Shown here one piece after another: positions 1-9,394 of a DNA stretch of 64,000 bases. Under the pieces are notes generated by a model. It was not told the DNA's origin. It was given only the letters and a program-made list of their open reading frames with translations, and did not search any database. A program made the translations under genes and the position numbers. Every line of letters starts with the position of its first letter. Positions within the stretch are counted from its first letter, which is position 1. This stretch comes from Marivita sp. (GTDB taxonomy: Bacteria > Pseudomonadota > Alphaproteobacteria > Rhodobacterales > Rhodobacteraceae), in NCBI RefSeq assembly GCF_020055635.1, contig NZ_JAIPUT010000009.1, positions 45,538 to 109,537 on the forward strand. The letters run 5' to 3'.

Positions 1-177
1 AAGCCGGCCCCGGGGTTTCAGGGCGGTCAGACGGCGCTTGCGCTTGATGGCTTTCGGCGTGTCTCCGATCAGGATGTCGTCGCGATGCGCCCGCGCCTCG
101 AGGGCCAGGGCCATCGAGGTTCCGCCCGTTTTCGGGATATGCACGAAGATGAAGGTCCGTCCGGGCGAGATGATCAT
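1..177 (-). CDS. Sulfotransferase family protein, N-terminal fragment
   Basis: Only the first 59 codons are present; the rest lies beyond the left edge. Residues 9-22 read FIFVHIPKTGGTSM, the 5'-phosphosulfate (PAPS) binding loop that opens bacterial sulfotransferase family proteins. The ATG at 177 places this loop at the usual distance from the N-terminus. The following residues are basic (KRKRR near residue 50). The gene is divergent from the CoA ligase that begins at 282. The acceptor substrate cannot be inferred from this fragment. Confidence 0.75.
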   Translation of the reverse strand, partial: MIISPGRTFIFVHIPKTGGTSMALALEARAHRDDILIGDTPKAIKRKRRLTALKPRGRL

Positions 178-281
178 GACCCAGAGGTGCCATCCGGGCC
201 GGATCGGCGCAAGGATTTGCTTTTCCAAACGTCAATCGCTGCGCTATGTCCTTGGGATCAGGGGTTTATGGAGAGTGCATC

Positions 282-1910
282 ATGGGTTGGATGCGGGATG
301 AAACGGGTCTGGACAAACGCGCAGCGAACCATGTGCCCTTGACGCCGCTGTCGCATCTGCAACGCGCGGCAGAGGTGTTCCCGGACACGCTTGCCGTGGT
401 GCATGGTCCGCATCGCAAGACCTACCGCGAATACCACGACAGGGTGACGCGGCTGGCGTCGGCGCTCGCGGCGATGGGGATCAGGCCGGGCGACGTCGTC
501 GCAACGATCCTGCCCAACATTCCCGCGCAGGCCGAAGCGCATTTCGGCGTTCCCGCCTGTGGTGCGGTGCTCAACACCATCAACACGCGGCTGGATGTGG
601 ACACGATCGCCTATATCCTCGACCATGGCGAGGCGAAGGTGGTTCTGTGTGACCCGCAGTTCATGTCGGTTCTTGCCGAAGCCATGGAGCAGATGGAGGG
701 CGCTGCCCCCGCCGTGATCGAGGTTGCCGACCCACATGAAGGTGTCAACGCAACCAGCGACTATCCGCAATATGAAGACGTGCTGGCCGCGGCCGATCCG
801 GAGTTCGACTGGATCATGCCCCAGGATGAGTGGGAGAGCCTCGCGCTCAACTACACCTCGGGCACCACCGGGCGGCCCAAGGGGGTCGTCTACCACCATC
901 GCGGCGCCTACCTGATGACGATGGGCACGGCGGTCAGTTGGGAAATGGCGCTGCGGCCGAAATACCTGACCATCGTGCCGCTGTTTCATTGCAACGGCTG
1001 GAACCACACCTGGATGATGCCGCTTCTGGGCGGCACGGTGGTGTGTTGCCGCGATATCTCGGCGCGGGCGATCTATAACGCGATCGCCGACGAGGGTGTC
1101 ACGCATTTCGGCGGTGCGCCCATCATCCTGAACACAATCGTGAATTGCGACCCGAGCGAGCGGCGCGATTTTGACCATCTGGTGAAAGTCTACACCGCAG
1201 GCGCGCCGCCTGCCCCGGCGACGCTGGCCAAGATCGGCGATCTGGGCTTTCACGTGATGCAGGTCTACGGGCTGACCGAGACCTATGGCCATGTCACCGA
1301 ATGTCTCTGGAACGGCGATGCCTGGGACGGGCTGGAGCAGGACGCCAAATCCGCCATCAAGGCGCGGCAGGGTGTTGCCTTTCCGATGATGGAAAAGATC
1401 GACGTTCTGGACTCCGAAGGCGCGCCGGTGCCGCGTGATGGCACCACGCAGGGCGAGATCGTCATTCGCGGCAATGCGGTGATGAAGGGCTACCTCAAGA
1501 ACCCCAAGGCCACTGAAGAGGCGTTTGCCGGCGGGCATTTCCATTCCGGCGACATCGCGGTGATGCATCCCGACGGCCATGTGCAGATCGCCGACCGCGC
1601 CAAGGACATCATCATCTCGGGCGGCGAGAACATTTCCTCGGTCGAGGTCGAAGGCTGCCTGATGGCCCATGACGCGGTGCTGCTCTGTGCCGTCGTGGCC
1701 AAGCCGGACGACACCTGGGGCGAAGTGCCCTGCGCCTTTGTCGAGCTGAAGGGCAACCACAGCGCCACCGAGGAAGAGCTGATCGCCTTTGCCCGGTCGC
1801 GGCTGGCGGGGTTCAAGACACCCAAGAAGGTGGTGTTCGAGGAACTGCCCAAGACCTCGACCGGCAAGATCCAGAAGTTCCAGCTGCGCGAGCGGGCCAA
1901 GGCGCTTTGA
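282..1910 (+). CDS. Acyl-CoA synthetase, DmdB-like (methylmercaptopropionate-CoA ligase type)
   Basis: A 543-residue ANL-superfamily acid:CoA ligase, which adenylates a carboxylic acid with ATP and then forms the CoA thioester. The ATP-phosphate loop YTSGTTGRPKG is at 191-201, the A5 motif reads YGLTETYG, the A8 hinge region contains ADRAKDIIISGG, and the C-terminal catalytic lysine is K530 in STGKIQK. The ATG at 282 was preferred to an in-frame start at 246 because GGAGAG sits 6 nt upstream and the N-terminus MGWMRDETGL resembles that of roseobacter DmdB enzymes of DMSP demethylation. The specific substrate is inferred from resemblance; another short- or medium-chain acid is possible. No other dmd gene is in the window. 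Confidence 0.8.
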   Translation: MGWMRDETGLDKRAANHVPLTPLSHLQRAAEVFPDTLAVVHGPHRKTYREYHDRVTRLASALAAMGIRPGDVVATILPNIPAQAEAHFGVPACGAVLNTINTRLDVDTIAYILDHGEAKVVLCDPQFMSVLAEAMEQMEGAAPAVIEVADPHEGVNATSDYPQYEDVLAAADPEFDWIMPQDEWESLALNYTSGTTGRPKGVVYHHRGAYLMTMGTAVSWEMALRPKYLTIVPLFHCNGWNHTWMMPLLGGTVVCCRDISARAIYNAIADEGVTHFGGAPIILNTIVNCDPSERRDFDHLVKVYTAGAPPAPATLAKIGDLGFHVMQVYGLTETYGHVTECLWNGDAWDGLEQDAKSAIKARQGVAFPMMEKIDVLDSEGAPVPRDGTTQGEIVIRGNAVMKGYLKNPKATEEAFAGGHFHSGDIAVMHPDGHVQIADRAKDIIISGGENISSVEVEGCLMAHDAVLLCAVVAKPDDTWGEVPCAFVELKGNHSATEEELIAFARSRLAGFKTPKKVVFEELPKTSTGKIQKFQLRERAKAL

Positions 1911-1970
1911 TGCTGAACATATTGCGACGGTCCGTCGCCAAAAAAACTTTGCGATTTTCAGGGTATTTTT

Positions 1971-2498
1971 ATGAAAAACATCGAGATCGAACTCTGCCAA
2001 AGTTTGCCACCCCGAGAAGAGCTCAACGGCATTCTGTCTCAGTATTATGAGCTGATCGTGCACCGCATGCGAGGCATGGGCTTTGATATCCCTCTTGCCG
2101 CTCCGAAGAGCGCACTTGCAGAATTTTGGGCCAATTCGGGCGACTACTTGCCGCCCAAGGGCTGCCTCGTGATCGCGCGAAACAAGACCGGTGGCATCGT
2201 CGGATGCGGTATGTTGAAACGCCTCGATCAACAGACAGGAGAATTGAAACGGGTCTTTGTCATCGAAGACGCAAGGGGCACCGGCACCGGCAGAGCCTTG
2301 ATCGAAGCGCGGGAAAACGCGGCGCGCAACATGGGGTTGAAGCGCCTGATAGCAGACACGCTCACGCCCAATGTCGAGATGCGAGATCTTTATCCCAAGC
2401 TTGGCTTTGTGGAACTGGATGAGCCCGTGGAAACGACGACATACAACGATCAACCGATGCTGCGCCCGTATCTGCACTATTTTTCGAAAGACCTTTGA
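1971..2498 (+). CDS. GNAT-family N-acetyltransferase (copy 1)
   Basis: A 175-residue protein of GNAT type. A central ELKRVFV strand is followed by the acetyl-CoA pyrophosphate loop DARGTGTGRALIEAR, and the C-terminal part has the usual YPKLGF motif. It resembles the protein at 34525 along its whole length: both share the LPPKG, GCG, ELKR, RG-G-GR and LGF blocks. Third positions are less GC-rich than in neighbouring genes. The acceptor substrate is unknown. It lies 60 bp after the CoA ligase on the same strand but may have its own promoter. Confidence 0.8.
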   Translation: MKNIEIELCQSLPPREELNGILSQYYELIVHRMRGMGFDIPLAAPKSALAEFWANSGDYLPPKGCLVIARNKTGGIVGCGMLKRLDQQTGELKRVFVIEDARGTGTGRALIEARENAARNMGLKRLIADTLTPNVEMRDLYPKLGFVELDEPVETTTYNDQPMLRPYLHYFSKDL

Positions 2499-2717
2499 GG
2501 CGTTATCATCCAGAAACCTGTGCCGTGCGACGATTGCTCTTGAGCGGGACACCATCGGCAGCAAAGCTCCGCAGAGCCACCCCTCATCCGCAAGACCACG
2601 CCACAAACGGGTCGAGATCCGGCCGTCGATGTGCAGGCGTATCCCCCCTCTGCCGCATTGCGCGAAACTCCGCGCGGGTGTACCCTTGCCTGCAATCAAC
2701 GAGGCAGAGCAGCCCGC

Positions 2718-3743
2718 ATGACCGCGCTGAAGGAATTTCAACGGCTGGAGGCCGAAGCTGTCTGGCGTGCGACGCCCGCGGACCAGCGAAAGGATGTGAT
2801 CGTGTCGCTGGGCGATGCGTCGCTGACGATCCTCGATCTGCGGGAAAACGTGCTGGCGCATTGGTCGGTGGCCGCCGTGGCGCGCGCCAACAAGGGGCAG
2901 ATGCCCGCGATCTATCATCCCGATGGCGATCCGGGCGAAACGCTCGAATTCGGCGAGGACAGCGCCCAGATGATCGACGCGATCGAGCGTATCCGCTCGG
3001 CCATCGACAGGAGCCGCGCCAAGCCCGGCAAGCTTCGGGTGTGGATCACAACCTTCATCGCGGCTTTGGTCGTGGGCTTTGTCGTGTTCTGGCTGCCGGA
3101 TGCGCTTTTGCGGCATACGGTGCAGGTGGTCCCGGCCGTCAAGCGCATCGAGATCGGCGACGCGCTTCTGGCGCGGATCACCCGGATTTCCGGTCAGCCC
3201 TGCATGACGCGCGATGCGCAGGAACCGCTGCGACGGCTGGCTTCGCGGGTGCTTGGCCCGGCGCAACGCGGCGCGCTTGTGGTGCTGCCCGGCGGTGTTG
3301 CGGAAACCGCGCATCTGCCCGGCGGGCGCATCCTGCTGAACCGCGCGATGATCGAAGACCCCGAAGAGCCCGACGTGACCGCAGGCTATATCCTGGTGGA
3401 GCGGTTGCGCGCTTTGTCTCAGGATCCGCTTGAGGAACTGCTGATCCAGACCGGGCTGTGGTCGAGCCTGCGGCTTTTGACGACCGGACAACTGGCCGAG
3501 GACGATCTGGACCGCTACAGCGAATATCTTCTGTCGCGGGAGCCTGTTCCGCTTGCGAACGAGGTGGTGCTGGCGGGGTTCGAAACCGCCAATCTGCGCA
3601 GCACGCCTTATGCCTATGCCATTGACATCACGGGCGAAACGTCCCTTCCCCTGATCGAGGCCGACCCGGTCAGCGGCACCGACACGCGGCCGGTTCTGAG
3701 CGATGCGGACTGGGTGCGGTTGCAGGGCATCTGCGGTGAGTGA
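2718..3743 (+). CDS. Single-pass membrane protein with a degenerate M48-peptidase-like domain
   Basis: 341 residues; I do not recognise a named family. One membrane helix spans about 107-129, leaving a cytoplasmic N-terminal region and a larger extracytoplasmic C-terminal domain. Within the latter, HLPGGRILLNRAMIED (199-214) followed by PDVTAGYILVERLR resembles M48 peptidases, where a strand ending in LPGG precedes an A-x-x-x-HExxH helix. The metal-binding HExxH is absent here (YILVE at about 224-228), so if related it should be inactive. The start ATG gives the N-terminus MTALKEF; the ribosome-binding site is weak. Its stop codon abuts that of the opposite gene, forming TGATCA. Confidence 0.7.
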   Translation: MTALKEFQRLEAEAVWRATPADQRKDVIVSLGDASLTILDLRENVLAHWSVAAVARANKGQMPAIYHPDGDPGETLEFGEDSAQMIDAIERIRSAIDRSRAKPGKLRVWITTFIAALVVGFVVFWLPDALLRHTVQVVPAVKRIEIGDALLARITRISGQPCMTRDAQEPLRRLASRVLGPAQRGALVVLPGGVAETAHLPGGRILLNRAMIEDPEEPDVTAGYILVERLRALSQDPLEELLIQTGLWSSLRLLTTGQLAEDDLDRYSEYLLSREPVPLANEVVLAGFETANLRSTPYAYAIDITGETSLPLIEADPVSGTDTRPVLSDADWVRLQGICGE

Positions 3744-4379
3744 TCAGTGACCGAGGCCCTTGCCGCGCCCGACGATCACCGGTTCCTGGATCTCTTGCGG
3801 CTCTGACAGAAGACGACGCGGCACGGTGTTGCTCCAGATCTGCTGCGTCGCGCGGTGGCCCTGGCGGGTCATGTGCGCACGGTGCGGGTTGAGGCGGTCG
3901 TCCTCCCAGGCGGGTTCGTAGCCTTTCGGCAGCGGCGGCAGCGTGTCGCCATTCTGTTTGTAGACATGTTCCGGCACGATACGCGGTTCGCGACGCACGG
4001 GCTGAGCCGGGGCGGCTTTCGGGCTGTATTTCCGAACCTGAACGCGGCGATCGGGTACGGACGGCACCACCCGTTGCGGCGTGCTGACGACCGGCGCCGG
4101 CGCCTGTGCCACGGTGGCCGGGGGCTGCGCAAGGCTGGGTTGCTGTCCGCAGATCAACTGACGGTCACGGGACACGCGCGGCACCCAGGTCACCGCCCCG
4201 TCGACCCCCGCCCGGACATAGACGCAGCCCCGACTGTCGACATATTGACGCCCCTCGAAGCTTGCCGGCGGGGTTTCCGCCGGTGGCCCGACCGATCGCA
4301 GGTTCTGCGCGGTGGCGTCAGACGATGCGGCAAGCACCGCGACCAGCACGGCCACGGCTTTGAAGATATGTCCGGTCAT
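3744..4379 (-). CDS. Exported protein of a Rhodobacterales-type family, proline-rich
   Basis: 211 residues. An N-terminal signal peptide (about 1-25, ending SSDATAQ) is followed by a conserved-looking block with YVDSRGCVYVRAG, VTWVPRVSRDR and an LICG cysteine. The middle is rich in Pro, Ala and Val. That block resembles exported proteins of Rhodobacterales that often carry a C-terminal SPOR domain; I see no SPOR domain here. The ATG at 4379 was chosen over a TTG 27 nt upstream because GGGGA lies about 8 nt ahead of it. The protein is probably periplasmic or envelope-associated; its role is unknown. Confidence 0.75.
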   Translation of the reverse strand: MTGHIFKAVAVLVAVLAASSDATAQNLRSVGPPAETPPASFEGRQYVDSRGCVYVRAGVDGAVTWVPRVSRDRQLICGQQPSLAQPPATVAQAPAPVVSTPQRVVPSVPDRRVQVRKYSPKAAPAQPVRREPRIVPEHVYKQNGDTLPPLPKGYEPAWEDDRLNPHRAHMTRQGHRATQQIWSNTVPRRLLSEPQEIQEPVIVGRGKGLGH

Positions 4380-4437
4380 GGCTCTGTCCCCACAGATGTG
4401 TCCCAAGACTGCCTGTCAGGTCATTGAGTGTAAAGGG

Positions 4438-5070
4438 CTACTTCGTGCCGAACATCCGGTCGCCCGCGTCACCCAGGCCGGGCACGATATAGCCGTTCTC
4501 GTTCAGACGCTCGTCAAGGGACGCGGTGACGATGGGCACGTCGGGATGTGCCTCCTTCATGCGGGCGACGCCTTCGGGGGCGGCAAGCAGGCAGAGGAAG
4601 ATGATGTTCTTGGCGCCTGCCTCCTTGAGCAGGTCGATCGCGGCCGCCGAACTGTTGCCGGTGGCGAGCATCGGATCGACGACAATCGTAATGCGATCCT
4701 CGAGTTGCGACGGGACCTTGAAGTAATACTGCACCGGCTTGAGTGTGGCCTCGTCGCGGTAGAGACCGACAAACCCCACCCGCGCCGCCGGGATCAGGTC
4801 GAGGATGCCGTCGAGCAGCCCGTTGCCCGCGCGCAGGATCGAGATCAGGGCAAGCTTCTTGCCGTCGATCACCGGGGCGTCCATCTCGCACATCGGGGTT
4901 TCGATGCGCTTGGTGGTGAGCGGCAGGTTGCGTGTCACCTCGTAGGCCAGCAAGTGGCTGATTTCGCGCAGCAATTGGCGGAACGACTTGGTCGAGGTGT
5001 CTATTTCGCGCATCAGGCTCAGCTTGTGCTGCACCAGCGGGTGGTCGACGATGGTCAGGTGTTGGGTCAT
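4438..5070 (-). CDS. upp: Uracil phosphoribosyltransferase
   Basis: 210 residues, the normal length. It makes UMP from uracil and PRPP. The PRPP-binding motif [11 protein letters not shown] is at 131-141 and the uracil-binding C-terminus contains [13 protein letters not shown]. It is the last gene of the cdd-deoA-deoB-add-upp operon. Its ATG overlaps the add stop in an ATGA tetranucleotide, suggesting translational coupling. Within the operon it recovers uracil released by other salvage steps. Confidence 0.97.
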   Translation of the reverse strand: MTQHLTIVDHPLVQHKLSLMREIDTSTKSFRQLLREISHLLAYEVTRNLPLTTKRIETPMCEMDAPVIDGKKLALISILRAGNGLLDGILDLIPAARVGFVGLYRDEATLKPVQYYFKVPSQLEDRITIVVDPMLATGNSSAAAIDLLKEAGAKNIIFLCLLAAPEGVARMKEAHPDVPIVTASLDERLNENGYIVPGLGDAGDRMFGTK

Positions 5071-6107
5071 GTGCGCTCCAGTCGTTTCAGGACACGGGCC
5101 CGGGTGTCCTCGTCGCAGAAGGCCGCGCGGGCGGCGGTGTCGTTTATCTCGGCGAAAACAGCCTCGTCCCAGCCAAAGCTGCGGGCAAGCTTGAGGTATT
5201 CGTCGCGCATCGTGGTATGAAAGAAGGGCGGATCGTCGGTCGAGACCGTGACCTTCACCCCGCGTTGCCGCAGCTTTTCAATGGGGTGCGCGGCAAGGTT
5301 CGGGTAGACGTTCAGGTTCACGTTGGAACCCGGACAAATCTCGAGGGTAATTTCGTTTTCCACAAGCTCGTCCACAAGCGCCAGATCGTTGATTGCATGG
5401 ACGCCGTGGCCGATGCGTTCGACCTTCAGGTCCTCGACAGCATCCCGCACCGATTGCGCACCGCCCCATTCACCCGCATGCGCGGTCAGGCGCAATCCGG
5501 CTTCACGTGCCATGTCAAAGCTGTAAGCAAAGTCCCTGGGTTTGCCCTTCATCTCGTCCCCGGCAATGCCGAAGCCGACGATCCAGTCACCCGCGGTTTC
5601 AGCAGCACAAAGCGCCGAGGCCTTGGCTTTGTCAGGGCCGAAATGGCGGATGCATGTGACGATGCCGCGCAGGATGATGCCGGTGTCGCGTTCGGCCTCA
5701 ATGGCGGCGTCGCGGATGGCGTGCAGGTATTCGCGCCATGCGCCCACATCGCCACCGCCGCAAAAATCCGGCGACAGGAAGGTTTCGGAATAGACCACGT
5801 CATTTGCGGCGCTTTCTTCAAGCACCGCCTTGGTCAGGCGCGCGTAATCCTCGGGTGTCTTGAGCACGCTTGTCGCGGCTTCGTAGACGCTCAGGAAATG
5901 CACGAAATCGCGGAAGGCATAGCTGCCATCGGCTTTGAACACGCCGTTGAGGTTGACAGATTTGTCCTTGGCGAGCCCCCGGATGAAGGCAGGCGGCGCC
6001 GCGCCTTCGTGATGCAGATGCAGTTCGACCTTGGGCAGGCGCATGATGCGGTCAAGCTGTTCTTCGTCCATGCCGCGGCGCATGCGTTCGCGCTGTTCTT
6101 CATCCAT
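5067..6107 (-). CDS. add: Adenosine deaminase
   Basis: 346 residues. It deaminates adenosine or deoxyadenosine to inosine or deoxyinosine. The Zn-binding and catalytic motifs of the amidohydrolase-fold family are visible: VELHLHHEG near the N-terminus, [16 protein letters not shown] and VSTDDPP. The ATG at 6107 overlaps the deoB stop as TGATG, with GGAG 9 nt upstream; a GTG one codon earlier is possible. It is the fourth gene of the salvage operon. Confidence 0.95.
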   Translation of the reverse strand: MDEEQRERMRRGMDEEQLDRIMRLPKVELHLHHEGAAPPAFIRGLAKDKSVNLNGVFKADGSYAFRDFVHFLSVYEAATSVLKTPEDYARLTKAVLEESAANDVVYSETFLSPDFCGGGDVGAWREYLHAIRDAAIEAERDTGIILRGIVTCIRHFGPDKAKASALCAAETAGDWIVGFGIAGDEMKGKPRDFAYSFDMAREAGLRLTAHAGEWGGAQSVRDAVEDLKVERIGHGVHAINDLALVDELVENEITLEICPGSNVNLNVYPNLAAHPIEKLRQRGVKVTVSTDDPPFFHTTMRDEYLKLARSFGWDEAVFAEINDTAARAAFCDEDTRARVLKRLERT

Positions 6108-7315
6108 CACAGGAAACTCCGCCCCGATCCTCTTGGCTCAACACGCAGATGCGCGGCGATGCTGGCAGCCACGTCCACAAATCCGACATGGCCAATTTCG
6201 CCCGTGCCGGCCCCGGCAATCAGCACGGGCACGCGTTCGCGGGTGTGGTCCGTGCCGATCCACGTCGGGTCGTTGCCATGATCGGCGGTGATGAGCAACA
6301 GGTCATCGGGTTTGAGGCGCGGCAGCAGCCTGCCCAACGCGCCGTCGAACCATTCCAGCGCGCCTGCATAGCCGGACACATCGCGGCGGTGGCCGTACTT
6401 GCTGTCGAATTCGACGAAATTGGCAAAGATCAGAGCCCCGTCTGGGGCGGTGTCGATCTGATGCGCGAGGAGATCCATCAGCCTGGCATCGGCGCCCTTG
6501 TGAACCTCGTCGATCCCCGCCATCGAAAAGATGTCGCCGATCTTGCCAATACCGACAACGCGTTGGCCGGCCTCCTGCACCCAGTTGGTGAGCACGGGTC
6601 GGGGCGGCGCGATGGCATAGTCGCGGCGATTGGTGGTGCGTTCGAACCGGCCCTCCTGTCCGACAAAGGGCCGCGCGATCACCCGCCCGATCTTGCGGTC
6701 ATGGCACATCGGCGCGAGGTCCTGGCAGAGCTTGAGCAGACGGTCGAGGCCAAACGCCTCTTCATGGGCGGCGATCTGGACGACGCTGTCGGCAGAGGTG
6801 TAGCAGATCGGTTTGCCGCTGCGCAGATGCTCGGCCCCGAAGGTTTCGATCACCTTGATCCCGTTGCTGTGGCAATTTCCAAGAATGCCATCCGTGCCCG
6901 CGAGGGCGCAGATCCGGTCGGTGATCTCGGGCGGGAAGGACGGCACAGTGTCCGGAAGATAGGTCCAGTCCCACGGCACCGGCAGGCCCGCGAGTTCCCA
7001 ATGACCCGAGGGCGTATCCTTGCCTCTGGAGATCTCGGTCGCGGCACCCCAAAGCCCGGTGGGTGATGCATCAAGGCCCGGTGCGGTTTCGCCACATGCC
7101 AGTTCGACGGCCCGGCCCAGGCCCAGCGCGTCGAGTGTCGGCAGGCGCAAGGGTCCGCTGCGCCCGTTCTCGGCGCGGCCTGCCGCGCAGGCCTGGGCGA
7201 TGTGCAGAACGGTGTTGGCCCCGGTGTCGGCTGTGCCGTCATTGAAGAAAAGATCGGCGTCCGGCGCGCCGCCGATGCCGACGGAATCCATGACGACAAG
7301 GAAAGCGCGGCTCAT
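6107..7315 (-). CDS. deoB: Phosphopentomutase
   Basis: 402 residues. It interconverts (deoxy)ribose-1-phosphate and -5-phosphate, feeding salvage products into central metabolism. The alkaline-phosphatase-superfamily metal sites are present: VVMDSVGIGGAPDA at the N-terminus and LLITADHGNDPTW plus TDHTRERVP near the C-terminus. It overlaps deoA by 4 nt (ATGA) and add by 1 nt. Confidence 0.96.
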   Translation of the reverse strand: MSRAFLVVMDSVGIGGAPDADLFFNDGTADTGANTVLHIAQACAAGRAENGRSGPLRLPTLDALGLGRAVELACGETAPGLDASPTGLWGAATEISRGKDTPSGHWELAGLPVPWDWTYLPDTVPSFPPEITDRICALAGTDGILGNCHSNGIKVIETFGAEHLRSGKPICYTSADSVVQIAAHEEAFGLDRLLKLCQDLAPMCHDRKIGRVIARPFVGQEGRFERTTNRRDYAIAPPRPVLTNWVQEAGQRVVGIGKIGDIFSMAGIDEVHKGADARLMDLLAHQIDTAPDGALIFANFVEFDSKYGHRRDVSGYAGALEWFDGALGRLLPRLKPDDLLLITADHGNDPTWIGTDHTRERVPVLIAGAGTGEIGHVGFVDVAASIAAHLRVEPRGSGRSFL

Positions 7316-8604
7316 GTGATCTGCTCCAGAACCAGCTTGGGCGCGGTTGCAGGCCCGTCGCCCAGAGTGATCGCGGCGCGCACCGCGTTTTCGGCCGCGT
7401 CGGCCTGCCCTTCGCGGGCGGCATGGATGCGGGCCAGCGGTTGGCCTTTGGTGATGGTGTCCCCGATGGAGACCACATCGCCGAGCCCCACGGCGGGATC
7501 GACCACGTCGGATTCCACCTGTCGCCCGCCGCCCAGCGACACGACGGTCAGGCCCAGCGCTTCTCCGTCAATGGCGGTGACGGTGCCGGAGGCAGGCGCG
7601 GTCACTTCGCGGATCACCGGCGCTTCGGGCAGGAAACGCACCCAGTCCTCGACGAAATGCACCGGGCCGCCCATCGCGTAGACCATCGCCCCGAATTTCT
7701 CGGCTGCGGCGCCGCTGCTGATGGCGGTGCGGATCTTTGCGGGTCCGTCACCGAGCCCGGCCTGGTCCAGCAAGACCCCCCCCAGCGCAACCGTCAAGTC
7801 GAGGAGCCGCCCGGACGCCGCCCCGGTCAGGACGCGCATCACGTCGACCACTTCAAGCGCGTTGCCGAGGCTGGGGGCCAGGGGTTGCGACATGTCGGTG
7901 ATCAGCGCGGATGTCGGACAGCCGGTGGCGTTCGCCGTATCGACCAGCGCGCGGGCCAGCGCACGGGCGCTGTCTGCGGATTTCATGAAGGCACCCGAGC
8001 CGCATTTGACGTCGAGCACCAGCCCTTCGAGCCCTGCCGCCAGTTTCTTGGACAGGATCGAGGCGGTGATCAGGTCAAGGCTTTCGACTGTCGCGGTCAC
8101 GTCGCGGATCGCGTACAGCCGCTTGTCGGCGGGGGCGATATCGGCGCTGGCGCTGACAATGGCGCAGCCAACCTTGGCCACCACCTGGCGGAACTGGTCT
8201 TCGGTCAGCGTGGTGCGGAAACCGGGAATGGCCTCGAGCTTGTCGAGCGTCCCCCCGGTATGGCCCAAGCCCCGCCCCGAGATCATCGGCACGTAGACGC
8301 CGCAGGCTGCCAGAGCGGGTGCAAGGATCAGGCTGACGCAATCGCCGACGCCGCCGGTCGAATGCTTGTCCAGTACCGGCGCGTCGAGATCCCAGCGCAG
8401 GACCTTGCCACTGTCGCGCATGGCGGCTGTAAACGCGGCGCGGCCGCTGTCGCCCAGCCCGGTCAGGCAGACCCCCATCGCAAAGGCCCCGGCCTGCGCA
8501 TCGGTGACTGAGCCATCGGCAAGCCCCTGCGCGAACCACGAAAGCGACTCGGCATCCGGCGTGCCGCCCTTGCGCAGCGTGGCGATGATGGCCCTTGCAT
8601 CCAT
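7312..8604 (-). CDS. deoA: Thymidine phosphorylase
   Basis: 430 residues. It phosphorolyses thymidine or deoxyuridine to the base plus deoxyribose-1-phosphate, the substrate of DeoB. The family signature KHSTGGVGD lies near residue 80, with SGRGLGHTGGT following. It starts at an ATG overlapping the cdd stop (TGATG) and ends inside the deoB start (ATGA). Confidence 0.96.
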   Translation of the reverse strand: MDARAIIATLRKGGTPDAESLSWFAQGLADGSVTDAQAGAFAMGVCLTGLGDSGRAAFTAAMRDSGKVLRWDLDAPVLDKHSTGGVGDCVSLILAPALAACGVYVPMISGRGLGHTGGTLDKLEAIPGFRTTLTEDQFRQVVAKVGCAIVSASADIAPADKRLYAIRDVTATVESLDLITASILSKKLAAGLEGLVLDVKCGSGAFMKSADSARALARALVDTANATGCPTSALITDMSQPLAPSLGNALEVVDVMRVLTGAASGRLLDLTVALGGVLLDQAGLGDGPAKIRTAISSGAAAEKFGAMVYAMGGPVHFVEDWVRFLPEAPVIREVTAPASGTVTAIDGEALGLTVVSLGGGRQVESDVVDPAVGLGDVVSIGDTITKGQPLARIHAAREGQADAAENAVRAAITLGDGPATAPKLVLEQIT

Positions 8605-8996
8605 CAGCTTTTATCCATGTGGCCTGCGTCGAACGCGCCGGGCAGCAGATCGCCCACCGTCGTCTTGAACTCGGTGCCGTCCAGTGTCGCGAGTGTCACC
8701 GGCACATCCTTGGCCGCGAACTCGGCCAGTTTCTGGCGGCAACCGCCACAGGGTGGCACGGGTGACGGGCTGTCGGCGATCACGTAGGCTTCGGTGATGA
8801 CGGTCGCGCCCGCCGCCACCATCGCGGCAATCGCGCCGGCTTCGGCACAGGTGCCTTCGGGATAGGCCACGTTCTCGACATTGCAGCCGCTGAAGACGGT
8901 GCCGTCGGCGGCGCGCAGGGCCGCACCCACCTTGAACCGCGAATAAGGCGCATAGGCGTTTTCCCGAACCGCGTGCGCTGCGTCCTTCAATTCCAT
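8604..8996 (-). CDS. cdd: Cytidine deaminase (tetrameric type)
   Basis: 130 residues, matching the short homotetrameric class. It converts (deoxy)cytidine to (deoxy)uridine. The zinc site is formed by CAEAGAIAAM (first Cys and the proton-shuttling Glu) and PPCGGCRQ (two more Cys). It is the first gene of the minus-strand salvage operon; the promoter should lie in the 118-bp gap shared with the divergent DUF3072 gene. Confidence 0.96.
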   Translation of the reverse strand: MELKDAAHAVRENAYAPYSRFKVGAALRAADGTVFSGCNVENVAYPEGTCAEAGAIAAMVAAGATVITEAYVIADSPSPVPPCGGCRQKLAEFAAKDVPVTLATLDGTEFKTTVGDLLPGAFDAGHMDKS

Positions 8997-9114
8997 CTCT
9001 GTCCCGCCCCATTGTTGTGACCTGCATGATTGCGAGGCCGCGACGCCGAATGCAAGGGCTCGCGGGAACCTCTTGGCGTGTCGTCGCGTTCCGCCTCAAA
9101 CCAAGGAGTACAAC

Positions 9115-9315
9115 ATGCCGATGCGAAACAGCATTGCGCTTGATCCATCGCTTGGATTGGGCCCCGACCCGGAAGAAGAGATGACCGAAGTACAGGCGGT
9201 CGAGCTGCGCGAGTTGACCAGCGAGGCGGACGAGCCCTTCGATGCCAGCCTGACGCGCCGCCAGGCCGAACGCCGGATCGCGCATCTTAAAGAATATCTG
9301 AATTCAGCTTCGTGA
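9115..9315 (+). CDS. DUF3072-type small protein
   Basis: 66 residues. An acidic N-terminal part is followed by a block in which a Leu-rich helix, FDASLTRRQAERRIAHLKEY, matches the DUF3072 pattern. The start is supported by AAGGAG 6 nt before the ATG. It stands alone, divergent from cdd. Function unknown. Confidence 0.75.
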   Translation: MPMRNSIALDPSLGLGPDPEEEMTEVQAVELRELTSEADEPFDASLTRRQAERRIAHLKEYLNSAS

Positions 9316-9394
9316 ACGAGCGCTGCCCCGGCGCTCTTTCCCTCCGCACCGTTGTGGTTTACCCCTAAACCAAACACGTGCGGGGGGAATTTTC

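Noticed and set aside
258..3491. A 1077-codon open frame on the minus strand
   Set aside because: It is antisense to the CoA ligase, GNAT and membrane-protein genes. It lacks any recognisable domain and has the His/Arg/Gln-rich composition of a high-GC shadow frame.
4380..4406. TTG start extending the exported protein by nine residues
   Set aside because: The ATG at 4379 has a better-placed ribosome-binding site and gives a normal signal peptide.
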